Of a stretch of DNA of 64,000 bases, positions 23,801-38,800 are shown one piece after another. Below the pieces are notes generated by a model. That model was given only the letters and a program-made list of their open reading frames with translations, searched no databases and had not been told where the DNA came from. The DNA comes from Symsagittifera roscoffensis. Its lineage: Eukaryota > Xenacoelomorpha > Acoela > Convolutidae. A program made the translations under genes and the position numbers. The stretch spans positions 58,972,338 to 59,036,337 of the forward strand of contig NC_087064.1 in NCBI RefSeq assembly GCF_963678635.1, written 5' to 3'. Within the stretch, counting starts at the first letter, position 1, and each line of letters begins with the position of its first letter.

Positions 23801-26800
23801 AATTTTTAATGCGAGATTTTCATCATCCAACTTTTGCAATACATTGCGAACCAATTTCTCATGATCTTTAGCTTCCCCCTTAGAAACAATTAGAATATCG
23901 TCCAAGAAACAAAATGTATTTTTCGAGTGGTTTAGTGTTCTGTCCATCGCTTTTTGGAATTCAGCCGGCATATCTGCCAGCCCGTAAAAACCTGTCAGAA
24001 ATCTGTAAGTTCCCGTTGCATTACCTCCTACAATATTAAGATTGCATTGTTTTGCTGTTTCCGCAGTTAGTCTTATTTGACTGTAGGTATATTTTAAGTC
24101 CAACACAGTGAAATAAAGAGAGCCTTCTGATGCTGATGTGATAATCTGGCTAACACCATCGATCAGTTCGTCCACATTGGGCATCTGATATTTATTTTTG
24201 TACAGCTGCCTATTGATGGGTTTGGCGTCCAAGGCTAATTTAATAGAGTTATCTTTTTTGACTGTGATAACAATTGGAGCAATAAAGCAATCGCTCGTAC
24301 ATTTATCCAATTTTTCAATGTGTCCCTCTTTTAGCAGTTTGTCTAGTTCTGTTTGTACTTTATCCTGGATGTGTATAGGAATTCTCCTACCTTTCTCTTG
24401 AATCGGGCTCAAAGGATATTTAAATTTTGTACTCACCGTGTGATTTTTTGATTCCCCTTGTCTTTCAAATAGATCTTTCAACTTACTATAAAAGAGATTC
24501 TTCCAACTTTCCAACTGTTCGCACAGTAGCACATCAAATCTGGATCTTCGTGTTGGAGCTGATTTTTGGGTGGTCTGAATTCCCAGTTTACTTTGAAGGT
24601 CTAGACTTAGTATGCATCGCATACGTCTTTCTGTAACTAGTAGCATTGCTCCCAACACCTCCCAGCCCGCAGAGCCCAGATTAGCCCTTAACGCTCCTAA
24701 TATCAAAATAGGTCGTTTATTATAATCCACAAATTGCGCGGACAGGTTCAACTTTTCTGCTGGAATAAATTTAGAATTTGAAGGTCCTTCCAAAATTTGT
24801 TTCGTGGTCGCCCAATTCAGAAGTGATACTGGGCTACCAGTATCGATAGTCATATTCAAAATATAACTATCAATTTTAACTAGAGCTTTTAGTGCTTTAA
24901 TTTGATGAGATTTTGGGTTCCGGCGAATTTCGATTTTTTCAATATTGTCCGGTTTTTTCGTCAACCCGTCCTTCTGAATCTTTTCATCATTGTGCACGTT
25001 CTCTAACACCCGTTTGTTGATGTATTTTTCTATGTTTGAAATGGAGGTGAAATCCTCCTCCACGGTCATTATTTCAAACTCGTCGCATGAATCAAACGTT
25101 TGTATTAAATTGCACTCCTCCTCTGAACTCGAATCTTCATTTGCGATTTCGTTAACTTGCTGAGACTTACACATTTTTGCGAAGTGGTTGGGTTTGTTAC
25201 AGTTTTTACATGTTTTACCCATTGCCGGGCAATTTTTCAAATGATTTTCCCCAAACGCTCTACCGCATCTCGTGCATTGTTTTTGGTCTCCTTTAGCTTT
25301 CTGAGTATTCTTATTTTCGTACTGTTTTCTTTTATTTTGATTTTGACGTTTAGAGTTATACCCTTTGTTTCCAATTGCCATAATTGGTTCTTGTTTGATC
25401 TTCATCTGTGTATTTGGAAATAATCCTGAGTTGTTTGCGCTTGATGAAGACTTTTGAAATGCTTGGGTGGTTTGTTTGCTATGTTCAAACTTTATCGCAC
25501 GCTTCGGGAGAAAAAGTTTCGAAAGTTAATGTGTCTTGAAGGACAACATTTTTCATTCTGGAGATAAATAAGTCTCGGGAGAAAAAGTTTCGAAAGTTAA
25601 TGTGTCTTGAAGGACAACATTTTTCATTCTGGAGATAAATAAGTCTCGGGAGAAAAAGTTTCGAAAGTTAATGTGTCTTGAAGGACAACATTTTTCATTC
25701 TGGAGATAAATAAGTCTCTTACCAATTCTTCTTCCATTGCTCCCAATTCGGCCTTTGCTGCTTGTGCAGTCAGTGCCGCATGAAAAGATTCCAGCGTTTC
25801 ATTCGATTCATGAGACCGTGTGAACAATTTGTATCTCTCATAGGTAATACATTTCGTCTTCTCAAATGAGACCTTGGCTAAACGAATTATATCGCGAAAC
25901 CCCAGTTTAGATATTTCTGTGTGAGGATTCTTTTGAGTAAATTTTTTCTTCCCTTCCGCTCCCAAAGCGAGGAATAATCTCGATGTCAACCGTTTTTCAA
26001 CTTCATGGAAGAAGACATTGTGTCCCACTCTAGGTCCTCTCCGCATCCGTTCTTCATTTTCTTGAACCACTCTATCTCGAGCCAATCTGTTCCGTGCTTC
26101 TCTTTCTGCTACTGCAGGCGCATCCTCGTTTTGCACTAGTGGCTCAGGGGTTGGTAGAGGTTCTTCTAATACCGGTTTAGGTTCTTGTAACATTATTTCT
26201 GGATCCACATTCTCTTTAACCGTAACAGCTAATAGGAACTGATCGAGCCATGTTTCAAAACTCCAGGGTGGGTCTGAATTTGTGAATGCCCAGAATACTG
26301 GGATCCCCAGATCAGTCCTATTATCCTGGGCTGTAAAACCGGATCCTGCTGGCTGCGCCATGTGGTAACTAACTGAACCTCTAAGGTTTTATAATGAAAA
26401 CTGAATTGGTTTCAAAGGATTAATTTAACCGTTGAACCATATTGTTTTTCTTTTGTTAGTTTCCGATTTGTTGACTGTGTACGGATACACAGATCTGAGA
26501 GAGAATGACTCTCTATCTTTGCAATAAAGGTCGTGTAGAGTTGACCTTGGTTATTTATAAAAATGTACTATAATTTACAGATAACAATATGAATAGCACG
26601 TTCAAGGCCACTGTATGATTACTGCATGGTTACTGCAATTGCAGTAGCAGTTGCGGTACCACAGAGACTGCTGATTTGGTTTATTCGACTGCATCTTTGA
26701 TTTTCGGAAAGTTTGATCTATTATTGCGGCTTATCTGGAATTGATGAATTATGGCTGCTTAAGGTAGTAGATCCTTGGTTAGTAGCAAAAAACTACGGGA

Positions 26801-29800
26801 AAGAATTTCGAGGGTAAGCAGTTATTTCTCATTGGAGTTATTGTTAATTGTCTGTAAGTCATGCTGGCATTACGAGCGAGCGTAATTCAAAAAGCATTTT
26901 GTAAATTTTTGTGAAAATACAAAGCATCAAGTCATTTTTGATATTTCGATTTTAGACGCCGAAACTTGGCCAAAAAAAACAGGTTTGATTATATAAGAAT
27001 TCCTTGTTTTTCTGAAACTTCCTCAAATAATGTAAACTACTCTATGCTCTGTCCGTTTTTCAGAGAATGCTGGGTTTTTGTTCGCTTTTTTAAATCAGTA
27101 TCGCTAAGTTTTTTGGAATGCGAAATTGCATGAAATTTTTTTGTCGATCTTATAATAAATCTTCTTTCGTTTCAACTGCTGATAAGTTTGACCGTAAAAA
27201 AGTGTTTCTTTTTTATTTTTTTATAATATCAGGGGAAATTTTTTACCAAAAAAATTACCTGTGCAAGCAGAGAATTAATCTTTATATTTAAAACTATTGT
27301 GTTATTGCTATTGATTTATTGTGTATTGGTCAATTTTTTTGGTCGAAAAAATTCCTTGGTCGATTGTTTTAACTGCTTCGGACCCAGTCGAGACGTTTTT
27401 TCCAATAATTTTTCTAGGGCGGATCTAGGATTTTCTAAATTTAGGATTTTCTAGATCTAAATTTCTGCGCCTCATTCGATTTTTTCAAAAAAGGCCAAAA
27501 AAGCGTTTTTAGGCGTTTCTGAAAAATTTTAACAAAGGCGCGCGCCTTTAAAAAAATTTTAGGGTCAGTCAGTAACAATTGAGGCCTTAAAATAGTACTA
27601 AAGGGGTAGTCAGGGGGTCGAATCCCGGAGAAAAAGCGTCCAATCTCGGTCGCGGCAGTCTGGAAACACAAAAACTTGGGCGCGACCATCTGATCATGAA
27701 ACGGCCAACCTCGACCAGGGAACTGTGTGAGCCTTTTGAAGGACCTGGAAATATCGGCTCCCGTTACAGGTCCCCTGATGTAGGTGAGGGCTGCTTGATG
27801 GCTTGCTCCAAAAGAGAGCTGGATGTCCTGCTCGACATGGAATCCGGGCTTGATTCTGCTGGCTTTTTTCCAATCCCCCCACCCCTGAATTTCAATTTTA
27901 GAAAAGTACTTCAACGTTCATTACCAGGCCAAACTGTGGATTTTGTGCATTGTAAGCGGATTCTGCAACAAGGACGCTCCCTTTGTTCTTCTTTTGTTCT
28001 TTCATTCTCTTTGATCGTTCCGACAAAATCTTAATATGTTTAAAGACTTGTCTATGGAATCCAGGATCATACAGACACAAAATTGTGCGCCTATCCAGTG
28101 CACAGTTTGACCTCGTAATGTTGTCGCAATTCAATAAAACTTGGCATGGTGGACAAAGTAACAATTATGAACAGACTTGTTGTTCCGACTTTCGATACGA
28201 AAGTAACGGAATATTTGTGCTCGGGGTGGGTTTTTTTTTCTTCAGACAAATTTCGACTTTTTAACTAGCCATTTTTGACGGAATTTTTTTATATCATTCG
28301 AAAGCCATTGTTGTCCTGAACTTAAATTTGAAAAGATATTTCACCTGTGATCATTTTTCGTGAAGTTATGAGGGTTTAAAGGTTGCCATTTTGGCCATTT
28401 TGACCAATTTGGGACAATTAACGCGCGATATAATTCGCGCTATTAACGCGTAAGCGGAGACTTAATCCGTCTTATAAATCGTTTCAAATTGGTTGAACGA
28501 AGCTTATTTGCCATAATTGATTTTTTACAAGGAACGAAATCTATCTTTTTCCACTTTATATGGCGTGTGGGGGGATGATTTTCATGAAAAATTTCAAATT
28601 TTGGAAAAAAAATTTTCATTTTATTTTTATTTCATTTAACTTTTTATGTTATTACTGCTGCTCCATAAACCTTAAAAGACAGTCGGAACCTTCAGGGCTT
28701 CGCCCTGATACGAGCAGTCTTGTTCTTTTTACTTTGCATGGTAACATCACGCATTTAGCCATAATAACTCGTAAAACAAGTCAAAAAAGAGAAACTTAGA
28801 AAGGTGGAGATGAGAAAAAGAGTCGCTGGCCCCCCTATATTTTTTTCTGAAATTTACTATGTGAAAGTCTGTTTAAAATGACTTTTCATGTTATAAACTA
28901 CATTAAAACGTGGCAGCGTGAACAGGTAAACAAATTGATACAAAATTTCTAACATGCAACATGCTGTGTGAACATTTTTTGAAAAGCTTTGTTTGGTAAT
29001 TTTACGTGGGGTTTGGGAAACTGGAAAAAAGCCGAGCCGCTCTGTTGATTCAGAAAATTGTACAAAACCTTGTTGGGCTGCTGATTTCAAACTTTTTCAA
29101 TTTTAGTCGCCAATATTTGAGGATGCGTGATTGATGTAATTTCAAATTGCCATTTTTGGTTACTCATCAACAATTGTCATTAAGTTCGACAGTTATTTAT
29201 AAATTAATTAAGGAATTACTCGCAATTTACATGATCTCTGTCGTGAAAGAGCTGCAGAGTCCATATATTTAAAACATTCCGAAGATCATTGATAGATAGC
29301 ATTGATGTTCTTTCAAGCTCTCGCTAATCATCAGCATCTTAAACCACAAAACATCGAACTTGTAATAAAGCACGTACTGTTCTAGACTATCTGTCGCGCT
29401 TTCTTGTTGTTTTGTAGGTTTTGTAGATTTGTAAGATTTGTAGACTTCAAAGTACGCGTTTCAAGTTGATTTTCAAGCGTTGCTAAAGTTTTGCTCTCCA
29501 AGAAGAAAAACGGAAGATCAAAAACACCTCGCACAATCAGGTACGACAAGAAATTGTTGCAATGGATCGAGTGATATATTATAAGAAAGCCTTTATTTTC
29601 GAGCGAATAAATCGAGCGAGCAGGCTTATAATACGGACCCTGGTTGACAAAAAGTGCTTTTTAATACGGACCCGGGTTGACAAAAAGTGCTGAAAAAAAT
29701 GCTTATCATACTATTTCATACTATCTTATAGACCAAAAAATAACAATGAAAATAGCATAATAAGCATTTTTTCCATACTATGAAATAGTATGATAGGCAT

Positions 29801-32800
29801 TTCTTACATGGTCTGGAATTAAATAATAAGCTTTAAACAGTTTTTAACAAAAAAAATATTGGAAGAAATTAGCATGAGTACCATTTTTTATACTATAAAA
29901 TTATATGATAACCATTTTTTCATTATGAAATTGTATGACAAGCATTTTTTTCATACTATGAAATTGTATGATAATCATTTTTTTCTTACTATGAAATTGT
30001 ATGACAAGCATTTTTTCATACTATGAAACTGTATGATAATCATTTTTTTTTCAAACTATGAAATTGTATGACAAGCATTTTTTCATACTATGAAACTGTA
30101 TTGGAACCTGATCTAAACTACATTTTATGATTGGATAAATTAGATATTTTACCAATGTAAAGTATTTAATATTAACCAATCATGATCCATCTAACTAACA
30201 ACCCACTTATTTGTAAGTGCTGAAGTTACTTGTAATTTCAGCACCAGAGAGATTTGAATTTAACTTAGAAATTAGTTGGACTCTCCCGAGCACTTCAGCA
30301 GCCGCAATAAACCAGTATACCCTAGATCTATTGAGCCTAGCAGAGACTAGTTAAGCAACCTGAGACTAGATAGTATAAGAGTAAGATTAGGATCGGTATT
30401 AGACTAAGAAGTTGCACGAATCTATCCGGCCGAAAATAAGATAGCGTGACGAGCAGACGGTGTACCCTATCCGAAATTACTCTATGAGTTAACCAACTCG
30501 GTCCTAACTCATCTGGTGCGACCATAAGTCTCGAACAAGACCTTAATAGCTTAGAATTAACCAAAATAGATTAGAAATTAGACAAAAACATTTACAAAAT
30601 GTTATACGACAATAATTTAATCGAAATGTCTCTACGACTCAATAGATCAGAGCCAATATTCCGAACCATAACAGAACTACCCGGAATTGGAAGAAGACCT
30701 CGAACCAGAGACGACATACGACAAAGTAGAAACTTGCCATATAGCTATATGATAGTTAGGCAAAAACCAGAACAAACTTTTATATTTAGAATACTACTGG
30801 CAATGAATTTAGATTTTCATTTGCAAACATAAAACCTTGAAGTTAATCTTCAAAATCATTTCAGGCGCTAAACAAAATTATTAATATACAATAACGATTG
30901 ATAAAAAGATCTAAGATCGTTTTCCTAAAACTCTGCAGTAATATACAAAACATGTTTGAAAAATATTTATTGAAAAATAAAAAATAAAAATTAGTAGCAT
31001 GACAATAAATGGTTAGTAATCATAAATCATCCTGTTGTTCCAGCTCCATCATCTAAAACATAACAGCAATTATAAACCCACTAATATCATCAAAACACTA
31101 AATCTTTCCTTTACACACATTTAAAATTTTATTAAAACTTAAATTCACTTAATTTTAAAACCAGATCATCAAGGCTTATCCTTGGATCTTAAATCATTTT
31201 CTACTTAATTAAATTTCAAATTTGATCATCAAGGCTTATCCTTGGATCAAACAGAACAACTTTGTTCTCCCCCACCCACTTAATTAGTGTCTAACGACCT
31301 CAAACGTCGATTCACTACCCAACCCTTTCTAAAGACCTAAGACTAATAGAAATTTTTAAACAAAACTAATCATTCAAATTAGGATAAACAGTGAAGAACT
31401 TCGGTTATTCATCCTTCACTTGACCCCCCCTCTTACCAGACCCAGGATAAATCTTAGACTTAGTAAGTTTAAAATAGTATCTAACGAACTACTCGCGTTC
31501 TAATTATACCTGAACCTTGTGGATCGATTTACTATTCTCCAACCCTTGAACACAATCACTACCCCTAAGTAAGATTAAGTAAGTTAACACCTTAACTTAT
31601 ACTAGCCACGAGAAAGTAAAAAATCATTCTTCGGAATCGATATACTTTTCTCTCCAACCCTGAACAAACAGACCCAGGTTAAGCTAACCAAAAAATCGTA
31701 AGAACTAACAGTTTAAGAAAATAGAAACCATTTAACAACCTTTTGCATCCGTCATCCTAAACCTTATGTCATTTAAAAACCTAGGAAATAAACAAACAAT
31801 CGTTTTACACAATTGTGAAATAGATAACAAAAAATACGACCTCGTAATCACACCTCATACACAAACAGTTGGATACATTCGAACAAAACGACAAACACTA
31901 AAAAGAAAAATAATAACGAAACAAAGACAAATAACACGAAAAAGATTTTCAAAAAATCGAAACGCATTTTCAGAATCAGAAACCAACAGTTTAAACGAAC
32001 TTTACAAACTAAAAGAATCAATAGATAAAAATTGTCCACTTCACGATCAATTATATTTTTCTGACTCAGAAACAACTTCAAATTCATCAAAAAGAGGAAA
32101 AAGAAGAATAAAAAAGCAGTATAAACACAAACCAGTACACGAACGAAAAAATGAGCTCAACGCACACCCCAGGTGAAGAAAGTCCAGATGATGATGATAT
32201 TTTCCCCTTTATAGTAGATGCAACCACTGATAGAGGACAGCATATATTTTGCAAAAATTTACTATTAAATTTATTTGAACCCGGAATCAGTCCATGTAAA
32301 ACAGAGTTCCCAGATGTAAAAATCAAAAGACAAATCATAGACCACTACTTAAAAGATATATGCAACATAACACAACAGTATGGAATCTACTCCATAGAAT
32401 TCACCTCACCAAACCATAATAATAGAAAATATACAATTCAAACAGACGATCTTGATTTAGAATTTTCAAAAGTTTTTTCAGAATATATAAAAAGCATCCA
32501 ATATCATAACTCACAAAGAGCAAACTCCATATTCACCAATGAAGTTTTCGCAATAATATATAGTTATATTTCGATATTAGAAAACGAAATCCCAATAACA
32601 AATGTCTCACCGACAGAAACATCTAAACATTTAAGAGTACGACATGAAATCACACTACTCTCTAGTTATTTAAACATCATTAAAGAAAATTTCACGAAAG
32701 ACGACGTTTCACAACATACAAAACACGATCTACAAAAAATTTTGGCATGGTTCATAATAGATTATTTCACACACAATATTGATTTAATTGCACAAGCAAG

Positions 32801-35800
32801 AAAAAATTTTAGACCCCAAAACTCGAACGATGATACCGCTATCACAGAACAATCAGATTATGTTTGGGACCCCGAATGGTCTCATCCCGCATTTATAAGC
32901 TTCCCACAATCAATCTCAAGTCAAGCAATAAGTACGATATCTTACATAAGAGATTATGTAAAAGTAATACCATTAACCATTGATGCAACACCATTAAACT
33001 ATAATACATTTTTGCCCGATACACAAAATAATAGTTTAAACTCTACAGTCATACACAATGAAAACCTCAATGGAACTAGGAATCTTACTCAACAAGATAT
33101 CCAGACACCATCACAGTTCATAAATGAAGAAATTGTACACACAACAACTACACAACAAAGTATTTCACCAATACGCCCAAATTTAACAACACCAAGAAAT
33201 ACAAATCCTTCACAAACACAGGTAACCTTACAATCAACCGTTAAACCTTCGGTTGCTCCTAAATATTCACATATGGATTACCAAACATACAGACCCATGA
33301 CAATACCATCAAAAACACGCAAAACATTCACTAGAAACAACTTTACAGACCATAATTATAATTATACACATCCATCAAAAACATATAATCAACCACAAAG
33401 AAATTTTAACCAATATACAAGATCTCGAAATTGGGATAACCCAATGACCCAACCTAATTCAATAAATTTCCAAACAAATCCTCCACAGGATCACAGTGAA
33501 AATTACCCATTTTTTCAACAAAATAAAAATAAAAAACAGACATCTTATCAAATGGATTATTTATCCTCAGATGATGATTTCTTACAACCAGATATATTTG
33601 CACCAAATACTCAAGAATATCGTAGACAAGGAATACAGAGAACACGTACAAATCATAGAAATTTTTCTCCACAACCAATAGATGCACAACATCAACAACC
33701 AATTCAACAACAAAATATAATTAATACACAATCTTTTCAACCAATTCAACAACAAAATCCAATGACTGCACACTCGTATCAACCATCACAAATGCAAAAT
33801 GAAATACCACTCCCATATTATCTCCAACAACATGAAATAACAAGAAACCAACTTTCAAATTTTTCTCAAATGCCAAATGCAGCAGAATCATTACAAATGA
33901 CAATGAATCCATACCTTATGGGTGGATCATCAATAACATCAAACAAACCTTTAATGGTTTTCACAGGAACAGACCCTGAATACTCTGTAGAAGATTATTT
34001 AAATGCAGTAACAGCAAACCTGATTTTAAATATTGGACCTGAACCAATTAATACGCCACTACATCAAAACTGGATACATCGACGTACAGCGTTAATACAA
34101 ACAACCTTAGATGGCGCAGCCCAAAAAATGGTTTTCAGTACTACCTCTAGAAATAAAATCAAACTGGAAAAGGTTTACACAGGAATTTTCAAAAATGTTT
34201 GACTCCGAAAGAAACAAACAACAACAAAGAGTTTTATGTAATGAAATTCGCAGATTACCAAACGAAACCATCAAGCAAATAGCAGTACGAATCGAAACAC
34301 TAGTTCGAAAAGCATATTCATTAAATACACACGACTATAAAAACACAAAGATGACAGAAATCTTAATGATGACCTTAACACCACAATTAAGGAAAATAGC
34401 AATAAAAAAGAGAGCATCCCATCCTTCTTCAATTCGAGAACCCGATTTAGATTTTCGAAAACTAGTAGACAAATTAGAACAAGCAGAAATCACGATGAAA
34501 CTAGAAGAAACGGAAAATCTGAAATTACAATACGTTAACAGAATTGAAACGACTCCCACTAATATTAATAATATACAGGAATCAGAGACAGACCTCGTTG
34601 AAAAAATCACTGAAATACTCAATATTTACGAAAAGAACCCAAACTTTAAAGGCAAACCATCTTTCAAAAAATGGTGTAATTATTGCCGACGATACGGACA
34701 TAGTATTTCCGAATGTAGACAAAAACAGCAAGACAATCAAAATAAACCTCAAAAATATAAAGAACCAAATAAATCATTCTATCAATACATGAAAAAAGAT
34801 CAAAATCTACCGAACAAAACAGTCTACAGCAACAACAGTTCAGGAAAACCACTCCCGAACAATACAAATTATACAAGAAATCAATCACCATATAACTCAA
34901 GTTATAGAGGAAGATCACCAGAACGAAGAAACACGCATAATTCATCACAAAATCACTACAATAGACCAAATAGTCGAAATAACTACTCCAGATCACATTC
35001 AAATACACAACGATTTGTTTCTAGATCTAATTCCCAATCAAGAAATAACTACTATCCAAACAACCAATCACGAAATTCATCATACAATAGGAATAGAAAC
35101 TACTCCTATAATCGAAATAGAAGTTATTCAAACAACCGAAACCAGAATTACCCGAACAATCAATCAAGGAATAACTCATATAATAGATCGAACTATAACA
35201 GACCAAACAATAATTACCAAAACAGATCGCGAAATAATTCACAAAATCGACACTCAAGTTATAATAATCGTTATAGAAATTATTCCCAATCACCACACCG
35301 GAATAATAATAACTATAATAATTCTAATAATCGCCACAGAAGTAGTACACCTAAACACCAAAGACAAATCAATCAAGTACAATCTAATCCAGAAACAACA
35401 TCAGACCCTCCAGGTATTGATGACACAGTAACTGATACGTTACAACTCAATCAAATAAACTGTACATCATCAGATTCAGAAAGTGATACAGAAAACACTC
35501 TTTCTATCAATATGATAAAAGTCGAAAATGACTATGAATCTGTCATATATGAACAACCTTTTTCATCACACATATATGAAAATCAATCAGAATTTCTTCA
35601 AAATTATTACACTACACCCATAAATTCCACACCAACGACGCAAGAAACAAATGAGATTAACACTACAAATCAAACCAATAAAAATATCAAAACAAAATGC
35701 TTGAATACAAACCACATTTATCAAAATATACAAAAAGAACAACCCAAAGAAAAAATTTGGACAATACCATTTCTCTTAGAAAGCCCAAGAAATAAAGAAT

Positions 35801-38800
35801 TTCAACCACCAGACCTTGAAATAGATTTTTTAATTGATTCAGGAGCAGAATCAAACATAATAAACATCCCCACATGGAATGAAATAAAAACTTTACACCC
35901 AAAGCTAACACCTCTTGAAACCTCCAGTAAGTTAGCAACAGCACAAGGATCAACATTGATAAACTACGGAAAAATCCAATTATTTCTCCTCCCCACCAGA
36001 ACAATGGAGCAAAGCAAAATTTTAAATAAGCCATTTAAACAAATATTCCATATCACTGATATTAAATATAATATCATTGGAATACCATTTATTTCGAAGT
36101 ATATACCAACAATTAACATACTAAATAGTAAAATATTAATCAAAGATAAATATACAAAAACAAAAGAAACATCCTTAACATTTTTTCAAAGATTAAATAA
36201 ACAACCACCATTCTTTTCAAAATTCTACCCGATATTTAACCAACAAAGAAAACACCTAAAACCACTATCAGGAAATATCTATAATTTTTCAATCAAACAA
36301 GTTCACCAATATGATAAAGAACAAAACAAACAAAAATTTTATATGTCAGAATTTGAATTCAAACCTATTCACAAATTTTTCAAAATCACAATCTCATCCA
36401 TAAAATATTTGAAAAATTCGAATTCCGATATCATTTCCTTACATGTCTATAACAACACACCTTACCAAGTAACATTACCTTTAGGACTTTTAGGATATTG
36501 TGAAACCAACGCTACAATATCACCAATACACGAAAAAGCCTATCGCGTAAATAATATACTCCAATTACTAGATATTTGCCAATCTACAATTCTTAATGAA
36601 GAATTATCTATAAATAATATAATAAGTAACGAAAACAGAAATACGGATTATTTCACAAAAACTCCATATTTCAAACCTACATTCAACATAAGTAACTACA
36701 CAGAGGACCAACAGAAATTTTTAACAATGTTTAATTTCCAACATTCACAAATAACACAAGACGAATTCGAAAAGTTAGCCAAACAGCTAATTAAATATTC
36801 ATCAGTCTATGCAACATCAAAATTCGATGTTGGAAAAATCAGTTCATCACTACATCTCCCGTTAAAACCAGACGCAGTTTTCAAAAAACAGAGAGCAAGT
36901 AAAGTACCAATTCACTTACATGATAAAGTGAACAGATTACTCGATATTTTAGAACAATACAACATTATATCACCAGTTAATAAAGAAGAACAACCAAAAG
37001 GGAACACATTTATCAACCCCGTTATCATTCTAGCTAAAGGAGAATCATTAAAAATCGTTCTCGATGCTAGATACCTCAATTCACTTATAGATGAATCAAA
37101 ATGTAATTGGCCCATTGAACCAATACAAGTTATTTTAACAAAAATAAACGGCAAATACTTTACAACCGCCGATATGAATAGTGCATACAATCAAATGCCA
37201 CTAGATGAACAATCACGACGTTTAACACAATTTGTTATCGGAAACCAACAATATGATTTCAACCGCTTATTCTATGGAATATCCATAGGACCAGCAGCAT
37301 TTTCAGCTTTTATGAGCAAAATTTTTAGACCACTAATACTCAAGAAAAACGCAATCACCTATTTAGACGATGTTTTTATGCAATCACAAACAAAAGACGA
37401 GATGTTCAATGTTTTAGAAAAATATCACCAAATACTTCAGAACGAAAATCTGAAGGCCGCCCCCGATAAATCACACTTCTTTTTGACAAGAGTTAAATTC
37501 TTAGGACATAATATAGAAAGAAAAACAATCACTCCATTGAAATCACGCATTGACGCTATTCAAAAACTTCAACCACCAACAAATAAAAAGAAAATCCAAG
37601 AATTTCTTGGAATGTTAAACTTTTTAAGTAAATATGTTTATAAAATGCAATTATATCTACGACCATTTTATAACATCCTTAGTCAACAAAATAATTTTGA
37701 ATGGAACACAGAACATCAAACACGATTTGAAGAAATAAAGAAACTTTTAACTGAAAAAATTTCAAACACAATTCCAGATTCAAATCAACCATTTTATGCA
37801 ATGTGCGATGCTTCGAACTTTGGCATCGGTGCAGCACTATTACAATCACATAATGGTAAAAATAAAATGAACCTCATATCAGCAAATTCTCGATTATTCA
37901 CTCAAGCAGAGCTACGACTCTCAACTCTAATGAGAGAATGTACAGCCATAATATATACACTGACAGAATATGAATTTCTGATACTTGGATCAAAACACCC
38001 CACAGTTTTATTCACAGACCATAAACCAATCATCTTTCTCTTTACACAAAAATCTAACCCAAACCACCGAGTTTACAGATTTCAACTAATTCTAATGAAA
38101 TTTCCAAACTTACATATAGTTTGGACTGCAGGAAAAAATCTTGCATTACCAGACACCTTAAGTCGAAATACACCACCTGAATTACTTACACGAAAAACAA
38201 CAGTTGAAATACCCAAAAACATAAAATTCTACCTTGCAGAAAACGAAACATCACCCCGATTGGAATGCAAATATGCAGTAAAAACTGATATTGAACAATC
38301 ACAAATAAATACTTTACAACATTTCCCACTTTATTTAGATTGTCAAAATAATCATTATGAAGTTGATCTACTTGGAACATCAACTTTCAAACCAATCCCA
38401 TATTCTCAATGGATAAAAAATAACACTCAACAAAAACGAACAAAACAACACCCACCTAAGAAAGACCATTTTCCACTAATTGAAAAAGAAAATTTAACTG
38501 ATAAAATAAATTTATCAGGACCACAAACAAATGATTCAAAATACACAGTAAATCAAGTTTTTGACCTCCACGACCCACTTGATACAATACCCTTATCTAA
38601 ATTCGAAATTGAAAACATTTTTCTCCCTCCAACAGAAACAATTACAATTTCAACACTGAAACAATATCAAAATCTTGACCCGATAATTAGACAACTAAAA
38701 TCATGGCACAAATATAAAACTAAACCTGTCAAGGCAGATTCAACCATTCTAGGAAACAAAACACTCCTCCGATACTTTCGCAAATTTAACAACACAACAA

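Larger units (their letters stand above)
19277..26663 (-). mobile_element. Element B: Ty3/gypsy LTR retrotransposon (7,387 bp)
   Basis: LTRs 19277-19554 and 26361-26663 begin TGTGGTAAC and end GTACCACA. Target duplication GAGAC is perfect at 19272-19276 and 26664-26668. Internal order on the minus strand is gag, zinc knuckles, PR, RT, RNase H, INT, i.e. Ty3/gypsy order, without env. The LTRs appear identical apart from a 25-bp indel, so insertion is recent. Pol is nevertheless interrupted (stop at 23450-23452; frame change between 22103 and 22147). Confidence 0.93.

Noticed and set aside
27441-27914. 157-codon minus-strand frame as a gene
   Set aside because: Crosses the end of a family 2 repeat and an unknown GC island; no motif. 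Kept only as a compositional note.
29700-30098. CRISPR-like array from regularly repeated CATACTATGAAATTG units
   Set aside because: Units are contiguous and imperfect without unique spacers, in an animal genome; it is a minisatellite.
30599-30832. 77-codon frame in the leader of element A
   Set aside because: Could be an upstream ORF, but there is no feature beyond openness; not listed as a gene.
34123-34128. Classical -1 slippery-site frameshift for gag-pol of element A
   Set aside because: The frame relation requires +1, and the site falls inside the capsid domain and not after it; mutation or read error is more likely.
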